Source of the DNA: Rhizobium lusitanum
Lineage (GTDB): Bacteria > Pseudomonadota > Alphaproteobacteria > Rhizobiales > Rhizobiaceae
DNA: 64,000 nucleotides
NCBI RefSeq assembly: GCF_014189535.1
Contig: NZ_CP050308.1
Location: 3,523,001-3,587,000 of the forward strand
Reading direction: 5' to 3'
Shown here: one piece after another, positions 24,557 through 33,009 of the stretch
How positions within the stretch are numbered: the stretch's first letter is position 1
How the letters are laid out: each line of letters begins with the position of its first letter
The notes under the pieces: model-generated
Told to the model about the DNA's origin: nothing
Seen by the model: only the letters and a program-made list of their open reading frames with translations
Databases searched by the model: none
Position numbers and translations under genes: made by a program

Positions 24557-24829
24557 ATGTCCCATACCGTTCGCGAGCAAGCCAAACTTCTTTCCCGTGT
24601 CCGTCGCCTGAAGGGGCAGATGGAGGCGGTGGAGCGGGCATTGGAAGCCGAGCGCCCTTGTGGGGAGGTCCTGCAGCTTCTTGCTTCGATCCGGGGCGCG
24701 CTGACGGGACTGACCGGCGAGATACTGGACGATCATCTGCATGAGCATGTGCTCCATGCAGAGAGCGAAGCGGACCGCCGTCGGGCGGTCGATGAAATAT
24801 CCGATGTGCTGAAGACCTATCTGCGCTGA
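24557..24829 (+). CDS. dmeR: DmeR-like Ni/Co-responsive repressor (RcnR/CsoR family)
   Basis: A 90-residue all-helical repressor of the CsoR/RcnR family. His3, Cys35, His60 and His64 are all in place, the exact nickel/cobalt ligand set of RcnR; formaldehyde sensor FrmR lacks His64 and has Pro2. In the apo form it should bind the C-tract operator directly upstream, and nickel or cobalt would release it. GAGG precedes the ATG by five bases. It is followed by a cation-diffusion-facilitator gene after 37 bp, the dmeRF arrangement of rhizobia. Metal identity is inferred from ligands and context. Confidence 0.9.
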   Translation: MSHTVREQAKLLSRVRRLKGQMEAVERALEAERPCGEVLQLLASIRGALTGLTGEILDDHLHEHVLHAESEADRRRAVDEISDVLKTYLR

Positions 24830-24866
24830 GCAGGGGCTTTGGAGCATTCAACAGGAGACGGATGTC

Positions 24867-25826
24867 ATGAGTGGTTCTTCGGATGCATTGACGCATAGCC
24901 ATGTGTTTCTGGGCGCCGATCACCGGCGCAACGAGCGCCGCGTCTGGCTGGTCATCGCCCTGACCACGGTGATGATGGTGGTCGAGATCGCCGCCGGCAC
25001 GCTCTATGGCTCGATGGCGCTGACCGCCGATGGCTGGCACATGTCGACACATGCCAGCGCCATGCTGATTTCGGCGCTGGCCTACCTCTACGCTCGCCGT
25101 CATGCGCACAATGCGCGCTTTACCTTCGGCACCGGGAAACTTGGCGATCTCGCCGGTTTCGCCAGCGCCATCATCCTTGCCATGATCGCGGTGTTGATGG
25201 GCTGGGAAAGCCTGGTGCGATTGATGAACCCGGTCGCGATCAATTTTCACGAGGCGATCGCCATTGCGTCAGTCGGCCTCCTCGTCAACATCCTCAGCGC
25301 GTGGCTGCTGCACGATGATCATGACCATCACGGCCACAGCCATGGCCATGATCACCATCATAGTGATGACCACGGGCACGATCATCACCAGGGCGGCAAG
25401 GACAACAACCTGCGCTCGGCCTATGTCCATGTCATCGCCGACGCCATGACATCGGTTCTGGCGATCGTCGCCCTCGTGCTTGGCAGTCATTTCGGCTGGA
25501 CTTTTCTCGATCCGCTGATGGGCATCGTCGGCGGCCTGGTGATCCTGCAATGGTCCCTGAGCCTGTTGCGTTCCTCCGGTTCGATCCTGCTCGACTTCAT
25601 CCCGTCTGGCGAAGAACTGCCGGACGAAATCCGGGAGGTCATCGAAACTGACGGCGACCGCATCACGGACCTGCATGTCTGGCAGGTCGGCCCCGGCCAT
25701 CACGCGGCGATCGTTGCCGTGGCAACGCCGGAGCCGCGCGATCCAGCCTTCTACAAGGCCCGGCTGGCGGAACTGCATGAATTGTCGCATGTCACCGTTG
25801 AAGTCACGGTCGAAAAAGCGGCATAA
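24867..25826 (+). CDS. dmeF: Ni/Co efflux protein of the CDF family
   Basis: A 319-residue cation diffusion facilitator with six membrane helices. The metal site in helix 2 appears as 'TADGWHMSTHA' and in helix 5 as 'HVIADAMTS'. Between helices 4 and 5 lies a histidine-rich loop (about residues 149-177) with repeated 'HDHHGHSHGHDHH'-type runs, as in DmeF. The C-terminal cytoplasmic domain ('ITDLHVWQVGPGHHAAIVAV') is the usual dimerisation domain. It should export cobalt and nickel from the cytoplasm in exchange for protons. An AGGAGA lies before the ATG. Operon partner of the upstream repressor. Confidence 0.92.
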   Translation: MSGSSDALTHSHVFLGADHRRNERRVWLVIALTTVMMVVEIAAGTLYGSMALTADGWHMSTHASAMLISALAYLYARRHAHNARFTFGTGKLGDLAGFASAIILAMIAVLMGWESLVRLMNPVAINFHEAIAIASVGLLVNILSAWLLHDDHDHHGHSHGHDHHHSDDHGHDHHQGGKDNNLRSAYVHVIADAMTSVLAIVALVLGSHFGWTFLDPLMGIVGGLVILQWSLSLLRSSGSILLDFIPSGEELPDEIREVIETDGDRITDLHVWQVGPGHHAAIVAVATPEPRDPAFYKARLAELHELSHVTVEVTVEKAA

Positions 25827-25911
25827 GGCGGATTGAAGGAAGGGTGTGCCAGAGGCTTGCCATATTCCTCGCTTAGCTCTGAATGCGCCTGATTCCGCTG
25901 GAGGTTTCCGC

Positions 25912-26931
25912 ATGCCCACTTTGCTTACCCGCCGCCGCCTCTTGGCAGGCTCGGCGCTGCTCCTTCCCGCCATCACATTTGGCCCGCAAGTCCTGTTCGC
26001 GCAGGATGCCAGCGCCAACAAGAGCCCGGACGCGACGGCTCCAGCACCTGGCACATCTGATGCGCCGGACAGTTCCGCGACGCCCGACGATGATGATGGA
26101 ATGGACGGTATTCAGGGGGCGGACAATTCCCAGGTAACGGAAGATGCCGATAAGCAGCTCGCGGATCTGGAAAAGAAGACCGGCGGCCGTCTCGGTGTTT
26201 CCGTGCTGGATACGGAAACCAATATTTCGCTCGGCTACCGCGAAGCGGAACGGTTCGCCCTGTGCAGCAGCTATAAGGCGCTTGCCGTCGGTTTCGTGCT
26301 CGCTCGCGTCGATCAGGGCGTAGAGAAGCTCGACCGTCGCGTCACCTATGGCAAAGATGTCGTCGTTACCTATTCGCCGGAGACTGAAAAGCACGCCGGC
26401 ACCGACGGCATGACGATCGCCGAGCTCTGCGGCGCGGCAATCACGCTGAGCGACAACACTGCCGGTAATCTGCTGCTCGACAGCTTCGGTGGACCGGCGG
26501 CGCTGACGGCATGGCTGCGCACCACCGGCGACACGGAAACCCGGCTCGACCGCAAGGAGCCCGATGTCAATCAGGCGGTCAAGGACGACCCACGGGATAC
26601 GACGACGCCCGATTCCATGCTGGATACGATCGGGCTTCTGACGCTCGGCAACACGCTGTCGGAGGCCTCCAGGGATCAATTGTCGAACTGGCTCGTCGGC
26701 AATACCACCGGCAATGGCCGCCTGCGCGCCGGCCTGCCGAAGGAATGGAAGGTCGGCGATAAGACCGGCACCGGTGAGAACGGTTCCTATGCCGACATCG
26801 CCATCATCTGGCCGCCCGAGCGCGGCCCCATCCTCGTTGTAACCTATGTTGGCGAAGCGACCGCTCCTGCGAAAGATATCGAAGATGTCTTCGCTTCAGT
26901 CGGCAAGATCGTCGCGGGCATGGTGGTGTGA
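25912..26931 (+). CDS. Class A beta-lactamase with Tat-type signal and acidic linker
   Basis: A 339-residue serine beta-lactamase. The start at 25912 (GGAGG eight bases upstream) gives a signal peptide with twin arginines ('LTRRRLLAGSALLLPA'), suggesting Tat export. Active-site motifs: S-x-x-K at 119-122 ('SSYK'), S-D-N at 180-182, E-x-x-x-N in 'RKEPDVN' (Glu216) and K-T-G at 284-286. Between residues 32 and 85 there is an Asp/Pro/Ala-rich linker of about 50 residues ('TPDDDDGMDGIQGADNSQ') not usual for this class. The enzyme hydrolyses beta-lactams in the periplasm. No LysR-type ampR lies beside it. Spectrum cannot be predicted. Confidence 0.92.
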   Translation: MPTLLTRRRLLAGSALLLPAITFGPQVLFAQDASANKSPDATAPAPGTSDAPDSSATPDDDDGMDGIQGADNSQVTEDADKQLADLEKKTGGRLGVSVLDTETNISLGYREAERFALCSSYKALAVGFVLARVDQGVEKLDRRVTYGKDVVVTYSPETEKHAGTDGMTIAELCGAAITLSDNTAGNLLLDSFGGPAALTAWLRTTGDTETRLDRKEPDVNQAVKDDPRDTTTPDSMLDTIGLLTLGNTLSEASRDQLSNWLVGNTTGNGRLRAGLPKEWKVGDKTGTGENGSYADIAIIWPPERGPILVVTYVGEATAPAKDIEDVFASVGKIVAGMVV

Positions 26932-27071
26932 AATAGTAGCGTTCTGAAATGAAATCGACAAATCAGGGCGATACGGTCGCGATGTGAATCAGGATCGCAT
27001 CGCCTTCATGTTGTTTGAGAAGTTCAGACGATGAATAGCTCTGTATCCTGAGGCTCAAGGCCCGGCTTCCC

Positions 27072-28580
27072 TTACGTTCCGCAGAAGGTCTGCAGCACCC
27101 GTTCCGCCGGCTGCGGTGGTTCCATGTAGGGCGCAAAGGCCGGCTGGTCTTCATAGGGCCTGGCAAGCACGGTCAACAGCGCCTCGAACAATGAAAAATC
27201 ATCCTCCTCGACGGCAGCCTCGATTGCCTGTTGGATACGATGGTTGCGCGGGATGAACGCGGGGTTCACGCCCAACATCGCCTTTGCGCGCGCGGCCGGT
27301 GATTGCGGATCGCGGCCAAGCCGCTCGTGCCAGCGAGCCAGCCACGGCGCGACGGATTGCGGATCCCTGAAACTGGCGGCAAAGGCGGCCTCGTTTCCAT
27401 CGCTTGCGGCAAGCACGCCAAGCCGTCGGAAGGTTAAGGTGAAATCCGCCTCCTGCTCGTGCATCACTGCGAGCAGCGACTGGATCAGATCGAGATCGCG
27501 GTCTTCTTCTGTCGCGAGGCCGATCTTCTTGCGCATTCCGGCAAGCCAATAGGTCTGGAAGCGCTCGCCATAGGCCTTGATCACTCCATTCGCCAGTTCG
27601 ACGGCGGTATCGAGCGTCGGATCGATCAGCGGCAGCAACGTCTCGCCGAGCCGCGCGAGGTTCCATTGGCTGATGGCCGGCTGGTTGGCATAGGCGTAGC
27701 GGCCCTGGCGGTCGATCGAGGAAAAGACGGTTGCGGGATCGTAGGCGTCCATGAAGGCGCAGGGGCCGAAATCGATCGTCTCGCCGGAAATGGTCATGTT
27801 GTCGGTGTTCATCACGCCATGGATGAAACCCACATGCAGCCAACGCGCGATCAGGGACGCCTGCCGGTCGGCCACGGCTTCGAGCAGCGCCAGATAGCGG
27901 TTCTGGCGATCTTTGATCTCCGGATAATGCCGGTCGACCACGTGGTCGGCGAGGATGCGCAGATTATCCGTATCGCCACGAGCGGCGAAATACTGGAAGG
28001 TGCCGACACGGATATGGCTTGCCGCGACGCGAGTGAAGACTGCGCCGGGCAATGCCCCTTCGCGATAGACCCGCTCACCGGTGGTGACTGCCGCCAGCGC
28101 CCGTGTTGTGGGAATGCCGAGCGCATACATGGCTTCGCTAACGATATATTCGCGCAGGACTGGCCCTAGAGCTGCCCGTCCGTCACCGCGGCGTGAAAAC
28201 GGCGTCGGCCCAGCGCCCTTGAGCTGAATATCGCGGCGCTTGCCGTTGCGGTCGATGACCTCGCCAAGCAGGATCGCCCGGCCATCGCCAAGCTGCGGCA
28301 CGAAGCCGCCGAACTGGTGGCCGGCATAGGCCATGGCAAGCGGTTGGGAGCCAGGCAGCAGCGCGTTGCCGGAAAAGATCGCCGCTCCATCCTGTTCCAG
28401 AGCCTTGGCCTCCAGCCCAAGCTCCTGTGCGAGCGCCGCGTTGAACTTGATCAGCCGGGGCGCGGCAACCGGAGTCGGAGCCTGTTCCGCGAAGAACTGC
28501 GGAGGCAGGCGCGCGTAGCTGTTGTCGAACGGTATGGACGGTGCCTCAAGCACCGGATTGTCGCGGAGAGAAGAGCTCAT
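27072..28580 (-). CDS. selO: Protein adenylyltransferase SelO (YdiU family)
   Basis: A 502-residue pseudokinase-fold enzyme that transfers AMP to protein hydroxyls, as shown for SelO, and takes part in redox homeostasis. Conserved pieces: 'NSYARLPPQFF' at the N terminus, 'GHQFGGFVPQLGDGRAILLGE', 'LKGAGPTPFSRRGDGRAAL', the active-site 'HGVMNTDNMTISGETIDFGPCAF' and the C-terminal 'TFCGT', where some eukaryotic members have selenocysteine. Length is typical. The ATG at 28580 starts at the family's usual position; an in-frame codon at 28628 would add 16 basic residues. The ribosome-binding site is weak. Monocistronic. Confidence 0.92.
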   Translation of the reverse strand: MSSSLRDNPVLEAPSIPFDNSYARLPPQFFAEQAPTPVAAPRLIKFNAALAQELGLEAKALEQDGAAIFSGNALLPGSQPLAMAYAGHQFGGFVPQLGDGRAILLGEVIDRNGKRRDIQLKGAGPTPFSRRGDGRAALGPVLREYIVSEAMYALGIPTTRALAAVTTGERVYREGALPGAVFTRVAASHIRVGTFQYFAARGDTDNLRILADHVVDRHYPEIKDRQNRYLALLEAVADRQASLIARWLHVGFIHGVMNTDNMTISGETIDFGPCAFMDAYDPATVFSSIDRQGRYAYANQPAISQWNLARLGETLLPLIDPTLDTAVELANGVIKAYGERFQTYWLAGMRKKIGLATEEDRDLDLIQSLLAVMHEQEADFTLTFRRLGVLAASDGNEAAFAASFRDPQSVAPWLARWHERLGRDPQSPAARAKAMLGVNPAFIPRNHRIQQAIEAAVEEDDFSLFEALLTVLARPYEDQPAFAPYMEPPQPAERVLQTFCGT

Positions 28581-28673
28581 AGGTCTAAGGTAGGGCCGGC
28601 GGGAATGCGGCGCAAGGCGCTTGTCCAAAGTAGGGAAAATCCTACTTTATCCTGCCAAGGATAGGAGTTTGCC

Positions 28674-28955
28674 ATGAACGAGAAACTCAGCATCTCGCTC
28701 CCCAGCGAAATGGTCGCCGCCATCAAGAGCCGCGTCGATGCCGGGGCCTATGCCTCCACGAGTGAAGTTCTACGTGCTGCTGTCAGGGTCTGGCTGCGGG
28801 AAGAGGAAGAATATCAGGAACGGATCGCGACGATCCGCCAGAAGGTCAAGGCATCGCTGGATGATCCGAGGCCAAATTTGAGTGGGAGGAAGTCGAGCAA
28901 TGTTTGGAAACCTGTTTTCGACAGGCCGAGCGTGGCTCGTAGTAGGAGGTACTGA
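28674..28955 (+). pseudogene. ParD-type antitoxin with frameshifted C terminus, no toxin partner
   Basis: The N-terminal 65 residues are a normal ParD: ribbon-helix-helix 'LSISLPSEMVAAIKSRVDAGAYASTSEVLRAAVRVW' followed by the acidic helix. From about 28875 the frame changes. In the next frame a coherent ending follows: 'FEWEEVEQC', then 'LETCFRQAERGS' and a stop at 28942, which has the typical acidic, amphipathic look of the toxin-binding tail. In the current frame the tail is basic and unlike the family ('SGRKSSNVWKP'). No parE follows; the next gene is a VOC protein whose GTG start is two bases after the stop. DNA binding may persist while toxin neutralisation would be lost. Confidence 0.65.
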
Positions 28956-28957
28956 TT

Positions 28958-29335
28958 GTGCGCTTAAACCAAGTAACGGTTACGATGCCGGATTTGAACG
29001 CGGGGTGGGATTTCTATTGTGCCCTGGGCCTCAAGCCGATCGTTGATGCTCGCCCCCGATATGCGCGATTTGTTTGCCCAGACGGAGAAAGCACCTTTTC
29101 CTTGCATCAGGGCGAGAAGGGCGGCGGCGGGACGACGGTCTATTTCGAGTGCGACAATCTCGATGCAACCGTCGATGCGCTCAAAGCCTCCGGTATTCGC
29201 TTCACAAGCGGACCCGAAGACAAAAAATGGCTATGGCGCGAAGCCGAGCTCTTCGATCCCGGAGGAAATCGCGTCCTCCTTTATTTTGCCGGGACCAATC
29301 GGATCGATCCTCCCTGGCAAGTCCCCGCGCAATGA
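28958..29335 (+). CDS. VOC-family (glyoxalase-like) protein
   Basis: A 125-residue single-module VOC protein starting with GTG; AGGAGG lies eight bases upstream. The N-terminal 'LNQVTVTMPDLNAGWDFYCALGLKPI' and the C-terminal 'LFDPGGNRVLLYFAG' are the standard first and last strands. 'VYFECDNLDATVDAL' is the third. Metal-ligand positions are only partly of the classic His/Glu type: Gln for His in the first strand, Glu in the middle. It probably forms a dimer and could be a dioxygenase- or resistance-type protein; no function is assigned. It follows the damaged parD gene. Confidence 0.82.
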   Translation: MRLNQVTVTMPDLNAGWDFYCALGLKPIVDARPRYARFVCPDGESTFSLHQGEKGGGGTTVYFECDNLDATVDALKASGIRFTSGPEDKKWLWREAELFDPGGNRVLLYFAGTNRIDPPWQVPAQ

Positions 29336-29348
29336 TGCGAAGCGCGCC

Positions 29349-29871
29349 CTAGCTCTCCTCCATCTCCCGCGCCATTTCCACCAGTTTCCTCACCGTATTG
29401 AGGTTCCGCGCCGTCCCAAGCTTCAGCACCGGCAGCTTCAGTTTCGAGCGGCCGGAGCCATCGGGATAGTGGATATAAATTTCCTTGCCGGCAACATGCA
29501 CCTCTTCGCCATCAGGCGCTACGAGCTTGTCCAGAGCATCGGCGAGTGCGGGTTCCGGCAGGAAGGTGACGAGCAGATAGTTCGGCTTGGCATGCGGGAA
29601 GGGTGAGTGTTTGGCCACCGCTTGCAGGGGCTTGCCGGCTGCGCAGGATCACACCCGGCGATTTGCCCATCTTGCGCGCCAACGCCTCTTCCAGGCGCAC
29701 ACGCACTGTCGCCTCGTTCTCATCAGAACGGAAGAGCACATTGCCGCTCTGGATATAAGTCTTCACGTCGGTAAAGCCGATGCCCTCACATAGGACCTTC
29801 AACTCCGCCATCGGCAGAGTGCCCGTGCCGCCGACATTGACGGCACGCAGCAGGGCGATATGGACTGGCAT
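29349..29871 (-). pseudogene. DUF1697 protein gene, split by a frameshift
   Basis: The first part (29871 downwards) begins 'MPVHIALLRAVNVGGTGTLPMAELK' and runs to 'KMGKSPGVILRS', the standard N-terminal half of DUF1697. The frame then leaves the family. In another frame 'KPLQAVAKHSPFPHAKPNYLLV' continues to 'EIYIHYPDGSGRSKLKLPVLKLG' and 'ARNLNTVRKLVEMA', the complete C-terminal half, stopping at 29349. A single indel around 29615-29645 explains this. Both halves are otherwise well preserved, so the event is recent or is a sequence error. DUF1697 has no settled function. Confidence 0.8.
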
Positions 29872-29891
29872 CGGCTCCTCCCGATGTTCGC

Positions 29892-31985
29892 TTACATCTT
29901 GCCGGCGACCTTGATGGCGAAGCCGTATTCGAAGGCGATCTCTTCCAGCCGCTGGAAGCGGCCCGATGCGCCACCGTGACCGGCGTCCATATTGGTCTTG
30001 AGGAGAATCGGTGCGTCGCCGGTGGTCTTCTCACGTAGCTTGGCGACCCATTTTGCCGGTTCCCAATAGGTAACGCGCGGGTCCGTCAGGCCGCCGAGCG
30101 CCAGGATCGGCGGGTAGGGCTTTTCTCCGACATTGTCATAGGGGCTGTAGGCGGCGATCTGCTCATACTCTTCCTGGCTGTCGATCGGATTGCCCCATTC
30201 CGGCCATTCCGGCGGAGTCAGCGGCAGGGTGTCGTCCAGCATGGTGTTGAGCACGTCGACGAAGGGAACGGCGGCGATGACGCCGGCGAATTTATCCGGC
30301 GCCATGTTGGCGACAGCACCCATCAGCATGCCGCCGGCCGAACCGCCCTCGGCGATGATGTTCGCGTAGGACGTGAACTTCTGTTGATTCAGATAGTCGG
30401 CCGCTGAGATGAAGTCCTTGAAGGTATTGGTCTTCTTCTCCATCTTGCCGTCTTCGTACCAGGCAAAGCCCTTGTCCTTGCCACCGCGGATATGGGCGAC
30501 GGCATAGACGAAGCCACGATCGGCGAGCGACAGGCAATTGGTATTGAAGCCAGCCGGAATGGTGACGCCGTAAGCGCCGTAACCATAGAGCAGGCAGGGT
30601 GCCGTGCCGTCGAGCGGAGTATCCTTGCGATAGAGCAGGGTGACCGGCACGGTTTCGCCGTCCCATGCCGGCGCGAAGACGCGGCGGGTGACGTAATCAT
30701 CCGGATTATGGCCGGAGGGAACCTCCTGCGTCTTCAACAAAGTGCGCTCGCGCGTCACCAAATTGTAGTCGTAGAGCTGGCTTGGCGTCGTCATCGAGGA
30801 ATAGGAGAAACGGATGACGTCAGTGTCGTATTCTGCGGCGCCCTGTAGACCCAGCGAATAGGCTTCTTCGTCGAAGGCAATCGCATGTTCCTCGCCGGAG
30901 ACGCGGTCGCGGATGACGATGCGGGGCAGGCCGTCCTTGCGCTCCAGCCAAATGAGGTGGCGGGCATAGGCCATATGGCTGAGGATCAGCGTGCCCGGCT
31001 TGTGAGCCACGACATCGCGCCAGTTTTCCTTGCCCGGCTTGTCAACCGGCGTCTCCATGATCTTGAAATCCTTGGCGTCACCGTCATTGGTGAGGATGTA
31101 GAAGACGTCGCCGCCTTCCGCCATTTCATATTCGATACCGGTATCGCGCTCGGCCACCAGCTTCGGCTCGGCGGTCAGGTCCGAGGTCGGGATCAGGCGG
31201 TATTCGCTGGTCTCGTGATCGTGGATGTCGATGAAGATGAAGTCGTCGAGCAAGGAGCCGCCGACGCCCATGAAGAAGCCAGAATCCTCTTCCTCATAGA
31301 CCAGCCGGTCTTCCGATTGCGGCGTGCCGACAATGTGATGGAATATCTTCGACGGACGATGATTTTCGTCCTGTAGCGTATAGAAGAAGCTCTTGCCGTC
31401 AGGCGCCCAGACGCCGTCGCCGCCGGTATTCTCGATCACGTCGGCAAGGTCCTCGCCGGTGTCGAGGTTGCGGACCTTCAGCGTGAAATATTCCGAGCCC
31501 TTGTCGTCATAGCCCCAGATGCCGTGGCTATGGTCGGTGGAATGATCGATGCCGGAGAGGCGGAAATAGGACTTGCCCTCATTCTCCTTGTCGCCATCGA
31601 GAAGCAGCTTGCGGTCGCCACCGTCGCGTGGCTCGCGGAAATAATGCGGCTGCTCGCCGCCGGTGACGAAGAGCGTGCCGTAGGCATAGGGGCCGTCCTT
31701 GACCGGCACGGAGCTGTCGTCCTCCTTGATCCGGCCCTTCATTTCGGCAAACAGCAGCTTCTGCAGCTCTTTCGTGTCCGCCATGGCGGCGTTCATATAG
31801 GTATTTTCAGCCTCCAGATGCGCGCGGATTTCCGGATCGAGGATCGACGTGTCCTTGAACATCGCCTGCCAGTTGTCGGCGCGCAGCCAGGCGTAATCGT
31901 CGCTGCGAGTGATGCCATGGCGCGTATCCGTGACCGGCTTCTTCGGCGCGGTGGGCGGGGTGGGGAGGCTTTTGAATGAAGACAC
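29892..31985 (-). CDS. ptrB: Oligopeptidase B / prolyl-oligopeptidase family (S9)
   Basis: A 697-residue serine oligopeptidase that cleaves short peptides after basic residues. The N-terminal 400 residues form the beta-propeller ('HGITRSDDYAWLRADNWQ' is the family opening; 'YYRE-PRDG' type segments follow). The C-terminal catalytic domain carries the serine in 'AEGGSAGGMLMG', the aspartate in 'GLTDPRVTYWEP' and the histidine in 'MDAGHGGASGRF'. I take the GTG at 31985 as start; the frame is open further upstream but only with TTG at 32057. Cytoplasmic. It converges with nothing and precedes the damaged DUF1697 gene by 20 bp on the same strand. Confidence 0.9.
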   Translation of the reverse strand: MSSFKSLPTPPTAPKKPVTDTRHGITRSDDYAWLRADNWQAMFKDTSILDPEIRAHLEAENTYMNAAMADTKELQKLLFAEMKGRIKEDDSSVPVKDGPYAYGTLFVTGGEQPHYFREPRDGGDRKLLLDGDKENEGKSYFRLSGIDHSTDHSHGIWGYDDKGSEYFTLKVRNLDTGEDLADVIENTGGDGVWAPDGKSFFYTLQDENHRPSKIFHHIVGTPQSEDRLVYEEEDSGFFMGVGGSLLDDFIFIDIHDHETSEYRLIPTSDLTAEPKLVAERDTGIEYEMAEGGDVFYILTNDGDAKDFKIMETPVDKPGKENWRDVVAHKPGTLILSHMAYARHLIWLERKDGLPRIVIRDRVSGEEHAIAFDEEAYSLGLQGAAEYDTDVIRFSYSSMTTPSQLYDYNLVTRERTLLKTQEVPSGHNPDDYVTRRVFAPAWDGETVPVTLLYRKDTPLDGTAPCLLYGYGAYGVTIPAGFNTNCLSLADRGFVYAVAHIRGGKDKGFAWYEDGKMEKKTNTFKDFISAADYLNQQKFTSYANIIAEGGSAGGMLMGAVANMAPDKFAGVIAAVPFVDVLNTMLDDTLPLTPPEWPEWGNPIDSQEEYEQIAAYSPYDNVGEKPYPPILALGGLTDPRVTYWEPAKWVAKLREKTTGDAPILLKTNMDAGHGGASGRFQRLEEIAFEYGFAIKVAGKM

Positions 31986-32278
31986 TGGAGGGCTTTCTCT
32001 GAGTGAAAGTCGGGTATGCGATGAAAGAGAAATAGAGGGCGCTCGGTCGAGGTTCAAGCGGCAATTGCCCGCTCAAGCCTCAGGCAAGCGGATGATCCTA
32101 ACTTCGTGCCGCGCTGGCGATGGTGGTACGGTCCCGCGCAGGCCTGCCTTGATGTGACCACATTCTTTAACGAAGTCCGCTTGGCGCTGCGTCGATAACA
32201 AGTGTTTCTTGGAAACGCTTTCCCAGTGGAACAGATGCAGCCCAGCCCGGAAAACAGACAAATGAGGGACCGGTCTTC

Positions 32279-32668
32279 ATGCTGAAATTCGTCGCCATTC
32301 TCGTGCCTTTGGCCTCCATCGCAACCTCGGCGTTCGCCGTCGATGCGACCATGAAGAAGGAGCTCGAAAAGCTCGATCCTTCCGAGCGGATGGAGCAGGC
32401 CTGCGATGCGGAAGCGATGAAGCGGATCGGCACGGAGAAGACCGGCTTCAAGCCGGACAAGGTAATCGCCTATACCTTCAGCGACCCGAATATGGAGCCG
32501 AATTCGATGAATGCTGCCGGCGCTGTCTTCCGCAGCAAGGGCGATTGGTATCATCTCTCCTATAAATGCGCGACCGACCCTGAGCACGTTGAGGTGCGGA
32601 ATCTCAGCTTTCAGATCGGCGACAAGGTGCCGCGCGATAGCTGGCAGAAATACTATCTCTACGACTGA
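32279..32668 (+). CDS. Secreted DUF930 protein
   Basis: A 129-residue periplasmic protein with signal peptide 1-20 ('ATSAFA|VD'). It matches DUF930, a family mainly found in Rhizobiales: 'KKELEKLDPSERMEQACDAEAMKRI' near the start, 'DKVIAYTFSDP' and 'GAVFRSKGDWYHLSYKC'. Two conserved cysteines, in 'EQACDAEA' and 'SYKCAT', may form a disulphide. Function unknown. An ATGAGGGA-type purine stretch before the ATG is the probable ribosome-binding site. Convergent with cbpM, five bases between stops. Confidence 0.85.
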   Translation: MLKFVAILVPLASIATSAFAVDATMKKELEKLDPSERMEQACDAEAMKRIGTEKTGFKPDKVIAYTFSDPNMEPNSMNAAGAVFRSKGDWYHLSYKCATDPEHVEVRNLSFQIGDKVPRDSWQKYYLYD

Positions 32669-32673
32669 TGCCC

Positions 32674-33006
32674 TCAGCGCCTTTCGTGGCGCTCCAGGCG
32701 GTCGAGTTCAGAGAGGATGTGCTCTTGCACATCGGGGCTTTGGCGGGAGACGGCATCCGTCAATTCGCGTAGCGTCGATCTCAGCCCATGAAGCTGATCC
32801 ACCAGATCCATGACCAGATCGACGCCCGGCTCATTGACGCCCATGGCGTTGATCAAATCGAGAATCAACTGTCCACGCGCGAGGTCGGCATCGCGAAAAT
32901 CCCGGCCTTCTTCCGTGGTTTCAGGAATGAGCCAGCCTTGGCCAATCCAGACTTCCAGCACTGTGACATCAATCTCGAGGCGCAGACGAAACTCGCTCTC
33001 GTTCAT
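32674..33006 (-). CDS. cbpM: Chaperone modulator CbpM
   Basis: A 110-residue helical protein of the CbpM family, which binds the J domain of CbpA and inhibits its DNA-binding and co-chaperone activity. 'MNESEFRLRLEIDVTVLEVWIGQGWLIP' is the MerR-like N-terminal segment of this family, and 'DADLARGQLILDLINAMGVNEPGVDLVMDLVDQLHGL' the helical core. It begins three bases after the cbpA stop, so the pair forms an operon, as in E. coli. Confidence 0.9.
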   Translation of the reverse strand: MNESEFRLRLEIDVTVLEVWIGQGWLIPETTEEGRDFRDADLARGQLILDLINAMGVNEPGVDLVMDLVDQLHGLRSTLRELTDAVSRQSPDVQEHILSELDRLERHERR

Positions 33007-33009
33007 CGC

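Noticed and set aside
25300..25400. Short tandem-like CAC/GAT repeats, first taken for a repeat array
   Set aside because: They encode the histidine-rich loop of the CDF transporter.
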